From contig JAEEOX010000153.1 in the NCBI GenBank assembly GCA_016284485.1, positions 1 through 6,148 of the forward strand: 6,148 nt of DNA, given 5' to 3'. This document shows positions 1-4,945 of this stretch, piece after piece. How positions within the stretch are numbered: the stretch's first letter is position 1; every line of letters starts with the position of its first letter. A program made the translations under genes and the position numbers. The DNA comes from Bacillota bacterium (GTDB taxonomy: Bacteria > Bacillota > Clostridia > Peptostreptococcales > Anaerovoracaceae). The notes under the pieces are model-generated. The model saw nothing but the letters and a program-made list of their open reading frames with translations, made no database searches and was not told the DNA's origin.

Positions 1-1358
1 CCCATGTTGACGTATCCGGTATCGGGAGAACCGTCTGTTGCCCCGCCGCCGGGACCGGGCTGGATGCAGCCGACAATGGTCCAGTCGCGGGCTTCCTCGA
101 TGGAGCAGCCCTTACCGAGGGCCATCTTCATGGCAGCGTAGTCATTGAAGAATCCGGGATTGGCCTGTCCGTCCTGGATCATCTCGCAGCCCTTTCTGAT
201 GAGGGCTTCAGGTGTTCCATCCCAGACTCTTACAGCCATGACGGGCTGTGTGGTCTTAAGCTGATTTGCAGCCTCCAGGCAGAGGTATGAAAGCTCGTTG
301 GTGGCATCTTTTCCGTCAGGAGTCTGTCCTCCCACAACGAGGATCTCCCACATGGGATATCCCGCAAAAGATGTGGCGTACCAACGGTCACGCACCTCGA
401 AGACCTCGCAGGCCTTGAGGTAGAAGCACTGAAGCATCTCCAGAGCCTCTTCCTGCGTGATGTTCTTTTCGTCGATGACGTCTTTCTTGTAGTAGGGCCA
501 CATGTACTGGTCAAATCTGCCGAAGCCGTTGGCTGTGGTGCAGACTTCGATATGGAAATACACGTGTGCGAACCATACCATCTGAAGGGCCTGCCAGAAT
601 GTCTGAGGAGGATTCTCGGGAACCACTCTGCAGTTCTCGGCGATCATGAGAAGTTCCTTCTTTCTCTTTTCGTCGGTGCATTCTGCAGCCTGGCGCTCAG
701 CCTCGTCCGCCATTCTGTGGGCATATGTGATGAGACCCCGGCACTGAATGATGCAGGCCTGCCAGAAGTTCTTCTTCTCTTCGTCAAGCTGGCACTTGGG
801 ATACATGGCGTCGATGTTTCTCTGGCATTCTTCCATGTAACCTTTAAGGCCTACTGTGAGAAGCTTCTCGTGGTCGCAGGTGGTCTCACCGGATACTCCG
901 TTGGTAAGGCCTACTGTGATGATGTCATCCTCCATGCACTCGACAGTATGCTTCGGAAGCGCAGCTTTTGCGATGTCCTGCATGGCCTTTCCTTCCCAGT
1001 ACGGCAGGCATTCCAGGATCTTCTCCCTGTCCTCGGGTGAAACATCATAGGGGTCCTTGGTCCTTACGGGGAACTCATCCAGTTCGTCCAGATAGAACTT
1101 GGTGCTGGACTGGAACTCAGGATGAAGGTTAGCTCCCAGGAATTTATTGGTGGGCGTACCGACCACCAGCTCATCATCCATGATGAGAGTGGTCATGTGT
1201 TCCATTATGTAATTTACGACTTTCGCACGGAAGATCGGAATGGCGTCGCCCGCAAATTTCTTGTAGGCCTCCGTCTCGAGCACGATCCTTTCAGAAGTGA
1301 TGCAGGGCCTTGAATCCCAAAGCTTGTTGCGCATTCTCTGAAGACGTTCGTTAAGCAT
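1..1358 (-). CDS. Glycyl-radical enzyme (pyruvate formate-lyase-like), N-terminal 452 residues, truncated by the window edge
   Basis: Oxygen-sensitive cytosolic enzyme of the PFL/glycyl-radical superfamily, in which a C-terminal Gly radical makes a thiyl radical on an active-site Cys that attacks the substrate. The visible part matches the PFL domain from its start: WDSRPCITSERIVLETEAYKK (residues 14-34), DDELVVG (61-67), DHEKLLTVGLKGY (162-174), the substrate-barrel segments GRFDQYMWPYY (280-290), GYPMWEILVVGGQ (333-345) and DATNELSYLCLEA (351-363), then the cysteine loop DWTIVGCIQPG with Cys431. Most family members are about 780-900 residues, so about half is missing, including the Gly-radical loop. 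The ATG at 1358 is chosen because GGGGAGG lies at ideal spacing upstream. Cys+2 is Gln433, not the Glu of diol dehydratases and choline lyase, and there is no adjacent Cys as in true pyruvate formate-lyase. Substrate is therefore not assignable; a decarboxylase or another C-C/C-X lyase is possible. An SPASM/radical-SAM activase would be expected nearby but is not in the window. Confidence 0.95.
   Translation of the reverse strand, partial: MLNERLQRMRNKLWDSRPCITSERIVLETEAYKKFAGDAIPIFRAKVVNYIMEHMTTLIMDDELVVGTPTNKFLGANLHPEFQSSTKFYLDELDEFPVRTKDPYDVSPEDREKILECLPYWEGKAMQDIAKAALPKHTVECMEDDIITVGLTNGVSGETTCDHEKLLTVGLKGYMEECQRNIDAMYPKCQLDEEKKNFWQACIIQCRGLITYAHRMADEAERQAAECTDEKRKKELLMIAENCRVVPENPPQTFWQALQMVWFAHVYFHIEVCTTANGFGRFDQYMWPYYKKDVIDEKNITQEEALEMLQCFYLKACEVFEVRDRWYATSFAGYPMWEILVVGGQTPDGKDATNELSYLCLEAANQLKTTQPVMAVRVWDGTPEALIRKGCEMIQDGQANPGFFNDYAAMKMALGKGCSIEEARDWTIVGCIQPGPGGGATDGSPDTGYVNM
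845..919. repeat. 15-bp direct repeat inside the glycyl-radical enzyme gene
   Basis: TAAGGCCTACTGTGA occurs at 845-859 and 905-919, exactly 60 bp (20 codons) apart and in the same reading frame. Both copies encode T-V-G-L. One belongs to the conserved DHEKLLTVGL segment and the other to IITVGLTN just before it. Confidence 0.85.
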
Positions 1359-1370
1359 GTTTTCCTCCCC
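1359..1370 (-). promoter_or_regulatory. Ribosome binding site of the glycyl-radical enzyme gene
   Basis: On the minus strand GGGGAGGAAAAC lies directly before the ATG, an almost ideal anti-16S match. It fixes the start codon and suggests strong translation. It directly abuts the leader hairpin at 1372-1394. Confidence 0.9.
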
Positions 1371-1371
1371 T

Positions 1372-1394
1372 TCTGCCGTCGTTTGCGCGGCAGA
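1372..1394 (-). promoter_or_regulatory. Leader hairpin next to the Shine-Dalgarno of the glycyl-radical enzyme gene
   Basis: The minus strand reads TCTGCCG, nine bases, CGGCAGA: a perfect 7-bp GC-rich stem. Two more G-C pairs are possible inside if one A is bulged. It ends one base before the Shine-Dalgarno, and no U-run follows, so it is not a terminator. It could modulate ribosome access or protect the 5' end; function is inferred only from position. Confidence 0.6.
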
Positions 1395-1430
1395 TATATG
1401 TTAAACAATAATGCACAATACTACGATTCC

Positions 1431-1460
1431 ATTATATAGGAGCGGAGAAATCAACAACAA
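1431..1460 (-). promoter_or_regulatory. Putative sigma-A promoter of the glycyl-radical enzyme gene
   Basis: The minus strand has TATAAT (1431-1436) with TTGTTG (1455-1460) 18 bases upstream. The -10 is perfect and the -35 matches four of six consensus bases (TTGACA). Transcription would start near 1424, giving a leader of about 66 nt. The -35 lies inside an inverted repeat, which suggests a regulated promoter. Confidence 0.65.
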
Positions 1461-1471
1461 CTTTATTGTTG
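1455..1471. repeat. Inverted repeat CAACAA-n5-TTGTTG overlapping the -35 box
   Basis: The perfect 6-bp arms are at 1455-1460 and 1466-1471. The left arm is the -35 hexamer of the glycyl-radical enzyme promoter read on the other strand. A repressor bound here would block RNA polymerase, but no regulator family can be named. Confidence 0.5.
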
Positions 1472-1488
1472 CTACAAAATGGAATTGA

Positions 1489-1517
1489 TTTGCGAACTGT
1501 TGAGATCGAATCGCAAA
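1489..1517. repeat. Inverted repeat TTTGCGA-n15-TCGCAAA between the tRNA terminator and the enzyme promoter
   Basis: The perfect 7-bp arms at 1489-1495 and 1511-1517 enclose 15 bases. The element lies 29 bases upstream of the -35 box and just past the U-tract of the tRNA terminator. It could be an activator site for the enzyme gene or a second hairpin in read-through RNA. Confidence 0.45.
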
Positions 1518-1521
1518 AAAG

Positions 1522-1553
1522 TAAAAAAAGACCTGTTCTTTCGAACAGGTCTT
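1522..1553 (-). terminator. Intrinsic terminator of the tRNA operon
   Basis: On the minus strand AAGACCTGTTC-GAAA-GAACAGGTCTT forms an 11-bp stem closed by a GNRA-type tetraloop. An uninterrupted T-tract (1522-1529, part of it shared with the stem) follows, then AC and a second T-run. It starts only 7 bases past the CCA end of tRNA-Cys, the last gene. Confidence 0.95.
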
Positions 1554-1559
1554 CTTTCG

Positions 1560-1633
<74 letters not shown>

Positions 1634-1638
1634 ATGGT

Positions 1639-1658
1639 GCCGGACTGTGCCGTCCGGC
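1639..1658 (-). other. Hairpin in the spacer between tRNA-Gln and tRNA-Cys
   Basis: GCCGGAC and GTCCGGC form a perfect 7-bp GC-rich stem with a 6-base loop, inside the only long spacer (32 nt) of the tRNA operon. No U-run follows on the minus strand, so it is unlikely to stop transcription. It may be a processing determinant that separates tRNA-Cys from the upstream tRNAs. Confidence 0.6.
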
Positions 1659-1665
1659 GAAATAT

Positions 1666-1740
1666 TGGCTAGGGTAGCAGGATTCGAACCTGCGAATGAC
1701 GGAATCAGAATCCGTTGCCTTACCGCTTGGCGATACCCCA
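1666..1740 (-). tRNA. tRNA-Gln (anticodon CTG)
   Basis: Minus-strand cloverleaf with acceptor TGGGGTA/TACCCTA, including the U1-A72 pair typical of glutamine tRNAs, discriminator G73 and encoded CCA. The anticodon loop is TTCTGAT, reading CTG. The body closely resembles the CUG-type glutamine tRNA of E. coli as I remember it. The more general TTG isoacceptor is not in this window. Confidence 0.96.
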
Positions 1741-1753
1741 ATAAACATAAAAA

Positions 1754-1830
1754 TGGGGTGGGTAGTGGGATTCGAACCCACGAATACAGGAGCCACAACC
1801 CTGGGTCTTAGCCGCTTGACGATACCCACC
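1754..1830 (-). tRNA. tRNA-His (anticodon GTG)
   Basis: Minus-strand cloverleaf with acceptor GTGGGTA/TACCCAC and the extra encoded G(-1) opposite C73, the identity mark of histidine tRNAs. The CCA end is encoded at 1756-1754. The anticodon loop TTGTGGC gives GTG, and the T arm is GTGGGTTCGAATCCCAC. An AT-rich spacer of 20 nt with a small dyad (1835-1849) separates it from tRNA-Asp. Confidence 0.97.
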
Positions 1831-1850
1831 ATATTTTTATTGAATAAAAT

Positions 1851-1927
1851 TGGCGACCAAGATCGGGCTCGAACCGACGACCTCCAGCGTGACAGGCTGG
1901 CATTCTAACCAACTGAACTACTTGGCC
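1851..1927 (-). tRNA. tRNA-Asp (anticodon GTC)
   Basis: Minus-strand cloverleaf with acceptor GGCCAAG/CTTGGTC, discriminator G73 and encoded CCA. The anticodon loop CTGTCAC gives GTC (1893-1891). The D arm is GTTCAGTTGGTTAGAAT and the T arm TCGGTTCGAGCCCGA. It lies only 3 nt from tRNA-Val, so the two are cut from one transcript. Confidence 0.97.
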
Positions 1928-1930
1928 ATG

Positions 1931-2006
1931 TGGTGGGAGTTACAGGGCTCGAACCTGTGACCCCCTGCTTGTAAGGCAGGTGCTCTCCCAGCTGAGCTAA
2001 ACTCCC
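1931..2006 (-). tRNA. tRNA-Val (anticodon TAC)
   Basis: Minus-strand cloverleaf with acceptor GGGAGTT/AACTCCC, A73 and encoded CCA. The anticodon loop CTTACAA gives TAC (1973-1971). The D arm is GCTCAGCTGGGAGAGC and the T arm ACAGGTTCGAGCCCTGT. Spacers of 7 nt to tRNA-Met and 3 nt to tRNA-Asp. Confidence 0.97.
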
Positions 2007-2013
2007 TTAAAAA

Positions 2014-2090
2014 TGGTAGCGGCGACTGGATTCGAACCAGTGACACCCCGGGTATGAACCGAGTGCTCTAGCCAACTGAGCCACGCCGCC
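2014..2090 (-). tRNA. tRNA-Met (anticodon CAT), elongator type
   Basis: Minus-strand cloverleaf with acceptor GGCGGCG/CGCCGCT, A73 and encoded CCA. The anticodon loop TTCATAC gives CAT (2056-2054). Position 1 pairs with 72 (G-U), so it is not the initiator, which has a 1-72 mismatch. The body resembles elongator methionine tRNAs rather than the lysidine-modified Ile2 tRNA, although both carry CAT in the gene. First gene of the operon. Confidence 0.94.
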
Positions 2091-2121
2091 TCACCTGTCA
2101 GTCTCACGGACTGCAAGGATT

Positions 2122-2150
2122 ATATTACTAAATATCGCAGGCGTTGTCAA
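2122..2150 (-). promoter_or_regulatory. Strong sigma-A promoter of the six-gene tRNA operon
   Basis: The minus strand has TTGACA (2150-2145), a 17-bp spacer, then TAATAT (2127-2122), nearly consensus throughout. An A-rich, UP-like tract (about 2153-2174) lies just upstream of the -35. Transcription would start near 2115, about 25 nt before tRNA-Met. That short leader contains a 5-bp dyad (CAGTC/GACTG, 2099-2113). No other promoter is seen between the tRNA genes, so all six are probably one transcript. Confidence 0.93.
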
Positions 2151-2197
2151 TGATTTTTTTATCTAATTTTTTATATCGTCGCAAGTGCATTAAAGAT

Positions 2198-2225
2198 GAC
2201 CGGGCAGAGTTCAGGCTGCCCGGTC
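2198..2225 (-). terminator. Hairpin ending the pilus operon, with a weak U-tract
   Basis: GACCGGGCAG and CTGCCCGGTC form a perfect 10-bp, GC-rich stem with an 8-base loop, starting 6 nt after the stop codon of the last pilus gene. On the minus strand the stem is followed by ATCTTTAATGC, with only three U in a row. It probably works as a terminator or 3'-end stabiliser, but some read-through towards the tRNA promoter is plausible. Confidence 0.75.
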
Positions 2226-2231
2226 CTGTAT

Positions 2232-4322
2232 TCAGGCTTTTCTGGTGATCATCATGGTTGTCGACAGCATTGATAACAGGATCCCCATGATCACAAGGTG
2301 CGGCCCGGCGCCGTTTCCGCCGGTGTTCGGGAGTCCGTGCATTCTGGTGTCCACCATGGTTACCTTTTCAACAACAACCCCGTTAACGGTCACTTTCCCG
2401 TTCCGGTCAACGCTGAATTCCATGTCTTCAGCCGTAAGATATCCTTCAGGGGCAGATATTTCGGTCAATATGTAATCCCCTTCTCCCAGACCGAATAACA
2501 GGTGATCGTCTTCTCCGGAAGTCCATTCATCCAATACAGTCCCATCCGGGTCTGTGATCCTGAGGACTGCACCGGAAACATAGGAGCCTGTTTCATCTAC
2601 CTTTGAAATGAGTATTCGGTTTGCCTCGTATACGACATCGATCCTGTGGTTGGCATTTATGTTTTCAAAGAGGTAATCGTCAGGACAGAGCGAGACGTCC
2701 TGCTCCGCCCCGTCAACTGTAACAGATTTCAGATGATATCCGGGATCCGGGGCATACGCTATAGTGCTGTCATCTCCTGCCCAGATCGTCTGATCATCAG
2801 TTATGCTTCCGTTGGTGACAGATGTTTCTATGTGGAATCTTCTTTCGTACGTCACCGTCACTTCATGATCTGACTGAACGTTCATGAAAGAATAGCCAAA
2901 GCCGTGTCCATCAATGTCAACCTGAGATCCGTCAACCTCGATGTTCCTCAATTCATAACCTTCAAAACCGGAATATTTGAGATCCTGAGTCCCTCCCGGT
3001 ATCACAGTATAAGTAGCTTCTGAGGTCTCGCCGGACGATCCCACTCTTCCGTTTATGACCTTGAGATCGATTCTGTATTTCCTCTCAAATTCAACTTCGT
3101 ACCGGTAATTCCGGTCTATGTTATTTATCGGAATGTAATAGGGATCTGCCGTCTTCACTTCCCATGAGTCTAATGTGTCAAGCAAGGTCTCCTGCCCCTG
3201 ATCATCCACAGAGTACAGCCTTATGACCGAGATGTAATAGTCGTCAGCAGGATCGATCACACAGTTCACGTTCATTCCTTTCTGAACTGTCACGTCAACA
3301 GGATCAATGTTTCCCTCTCCCCTTATTATCTCACCTCTTACATTGTAGTATTTTGTAAACTCAAAGGCCTCCTGTCCTATGATGGTAGTCCCCAACTGAC
3401 GGAATCCGAACCATCTCAGGGTAGAACCTGTAGAATCAAAAAGTGCAGCGAATCCCGATTTCCAGGTGTTTTCATCTGCGGCTGTGCCGCATATCCTGTA
3501 ACTGCGTCTTGCAGGTTCATAAGTGATCCTCGTAATTGTATCCGGCTCCACATAGATAGTGGGGTTCTCCCTTTCTGTTCCACTCATCACCCCGGAAACT
3601 ATTTCGTAGCCCTCCAAGTCCGAGTCAAAGTCTCTTGATCCGTAAAGCAAGGTTCCCCGGGGTGCGTTTTCATCTGTTCCGGGAAGAACGACTCTCAGTT
3701 CATATTCAAACTCCACCTTATATCTGCCATATATGGACGGACCCTGAGAAGTGGTGCCAAAGGCATCATACGCAGTGGGCGTAGTGGAAATGATAGGATC
3801 TGTCTTTTCCTGGTAATAGAACAGATTGACTCCAACCTTTGGATCTCTTGTGCAATATGCAGGGTCAGGGGTTATGACAAGATTCTTTATCTGAAGCAAA
3901 AGATCGAATTTGTCTCCCGCCCCGTTTTTTACTGAATCAGCTATCCTTACCTGAGCTATATTCCCCGGTATCTCCTTGGGCGACTGATTGTTTCCGAATC
4001 CTCCTCCCGTATAGATCAGGGTGTTTACATAGCAGTTGTGCAGACCTCCGTAAAGATAATGACGCTTTACCGTAAACGAAGTGGTGTTCTGCAGTATAAC
4101 TGATATCTGTTGGTATGTATCAGGATTTGAATAGATATAGTCGTAACCTGTGATGCTTTCCACGCCCGTAGTAGAATCGATGACCAGATCCCCTTCTCCA
4201 TATGTACCTTCAGAGGCTGCTCTCAGTATTTCCTTTGAAGAAAAATCATCAGCAAAAGCGAAGGTCGACGGAATGACGCAGATAATCAATGCCATTAGTA
4301 ATACTGTTATCTTTTTCAGCAT
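2232..4322 (-). CDS. Large LPNTG-anchored surface protein, probable pilus tip or side adhesin
   Basis: A 696-residue secreted protein, likely cell-wall or pilus linked. A signal peptide covers residues 1-24 (KK then a hydrophobic run, cut after FAFA). Residues ~26-340 are a head region I do not recognise; I see no von Willebrand A MIDAS motif. Residues ~341-566 contain two clear, and probably three, repeats that end in V-E-F-E or V-x-Y-E and resemble divergent InlB B-repeats (VTNGSITD, GYHLKSVTVDG, FENINANHRIDVVYE). A Cna-B/SpaA-like domain follows at ~569-660, with Lys574 and Glu621 (LTEISAPEGY) placed as in isopeptide-forming domains. The C terminus has LPNTG (664-668), a membrane helix and RKA. 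The start has GGGGAGG 7 nt upstream and overlaps the preceding gene by 7 nt. It is the last gene of the operon; adhesin function is inferred from context. Confidence 0.93.
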   Translation of the reverse strand: MLKKITVLLMALIICVIPSTFAFADDFSSKEILRAASEGTYGEGDLVIDSTTGVESITGYDYIYSNPDTYQQISVILQNTTSFTVKRHYLYGGLHNCYVNTLIYTGGGFGNNQSPKEIPGNIAQVRIADSVKNGAGDKFDLLLQIKNLVITPDPAYCTRDPKVGVNLFYYQEKTDPIISTTPTAYDAFGTTSQGPSIYGRYKVEFEYELRVVLPGTDENAPRGTLLYGSRDFDSDLEGYEIVSGVMSGTERENPTIYVEPDTITRITYEPARRSYRICGTAADENTWKSGFAALFDSTGSTLRWFGFRQLGTTIIGQEAFEFTKYYNVRGEIIRGEGNIDPVDVTVQKGMNVNCVIDPADDYYISVIRLYSVDDQGQETLLDTLDSWEVKTADPYYIPINNIDRNYRYEVEFERKYRIDLKVINGRVGSSGETSEATYTVIPGGTQDLKYSGFEGYELRNIEVDGSQVDIDGHGFGYSFMNVQSDHEVTVTYERRFHIETSVTNGSITDDQTIWAGDDSTIAYAPDPGYHLKSVTVDGAEQDVSLCPDDYLFENINANHRIDVVYEANRILISKVDETGSYVSGAVLRITDPDGTVLDEWTSGEDDHLLFGLGEGDYILTEISAPEGYLTAEDMEFSVDRNGKVTVNGVVVEKVTMVDTRMHGLPNTGGNGAGPHLVIMGILLSMLSTTMMITRKA

Positions 4323-4945
4323 CTGTCATCCTCCCCTTTCTTTTTGAAAAGGTAAAGCACCCCTGCCAAAAGACTTCCTGCAGCCGCAAGGGACAGGACC
4401 TTTTCCCATATCTTCATGTTGTCGCCTGTCTTGGGAACTGCTGACTTCCTGGGCGACGTCTTTGGATAACAGATCACATCATAACCGTCCTCCGATGGGA
4501 CACCGATAAGGAAAGGTCTTGCAACATCATAATCAACAGAGTTACCGTACCTCCCTGATTGCTTTACCAGATATATCCCCGTATCCAGGCCCGGAAAAGT
4601 GACCATCCCCTTTTTATCAGTAACGCCTGAGATGTCAGCAACCTTAAGTTTATTGGCAAGTTCAGATGACAACTTTTCCATCTCATCGGCATCCATATTC
4701 AAAAAATCATGTTCACCATACAGTGAAGTCACCTTAAGACTTCCATCTTGATCCGCAACCTTATACAGACTGAACTCGGCCCCTTCTATGGGCACGGCCT
4801 TCCCCTCTGAACTGACTGCGTAACAGATGGTCAGACTTCCTGTCAGTTCCTCAGCAAGCACCCAGCACGGATGTGTCGCAAAACAAAGGATCACCAGAGT
4901 TATGGCGATCCTGAAGTATTTATTCCTGATTTGTATTTCATGCAT
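4316..4945 (-). CDS. Small pilin-like surface protein with a VPKTG sorting signal
   Basis: A 209-residue exported protein. An N-terminal signal peptide covers residues 1-31 (basic, then hydrophobic, cut near VLA). One prealbumin-like/Cna-B-type region follows: GSLTICYAV (36-44), PIEGAEFSLYKVAD (52-65), VTDKKGMVTFPGLDTGIYLVKQ (108-129). The C terminus has VPKTGD (170-175), a membrane helix (~181-200) and a KKK tail. YPK (160-162) in V-x-x-YPK lies just before the sorting signal and resembles the pilin motif whose lysine is used in polymerisation. The size and architecture suit a minor or basal pilin subunit joined by the sortase encoded just upstream. The start overlaps the sortase gene by 8 nt (ATGCATGA) and the end overlaps the adhesin gene by 7 nt (ATGCTGA), so translation is likely coupled. 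Basal versus internal location in the fibre is open. Confidence 0.9.
   Translation of the reverse strand: MHEIQIRNKYFRIAITLVILCFATHPCWVLAEELTGSLTICYAVSSEGKAVPIEGAEFSLYKVADQDGSLKVTSLYGEHDFLNMDADEMEKLSSELANKLKVADISGVTDKKGMVTFPGLDTGIYLVKQSGRYGNSVDYDVARPFLIGVPSEDGYDVICYPKTSPRKSAVPKTGDNMKIWEKVLSLAAAGSLLAGVLYLFKKKGEDDRC
4330..4336 (-). promoter_or_regulatory. Ribosome binding site of the large adhesin gene
   Basis: GGGGAGG lies 7 nt before the ATG at 4322, inside the last codons of the small pilin gene. It fixes the start and shows that the adhesin can initiate well on its own despite the overlap. Confidence 0.88.

Larger units (their letters stand above)
1426..1485. repeat. Inverted repeat ATTCCATT / AATGGAAT flanking the promoter
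   Basis: The perfect 8-bp arms sit at 1426-1433, overlapping the -10 box and the start-site side, and at 1478-1485, upstream of the -35. The arms bracket the whole promoter, an arrangement that would suit two operator half-sites or looping. It may also be chance in AT-rich DNA. Confidence 0.4.

Noticed and set aside
552..1040. 162-codon open frame on the plus strand, antisense to the glycyl-radical enzyme gene
   Set aside because: The minus strand encodes a continuous protein with many conserved family motifs here. The plus-strand frame has no ribosome site and no recognisable protein features, so it is a shadow.
1401..1425. Possible redox-repressor (Rex-like) site around TTGTGCATTATTGTTTAACA on the minus strand
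   Set aside because: The half-sites are incomplete and the spacing does not match the usual palindrome, so it is too weak to call.
1835..1849. TTTTATT-n1-AATAAAA dyad in the tRNA-His/tRNA-Asp spacer as an internal terminator
   Set aside because: A 1-base loop cannot form a hairpin without losing pairs, the stem is all A-T, and it is more simply an AT-rich spacer.
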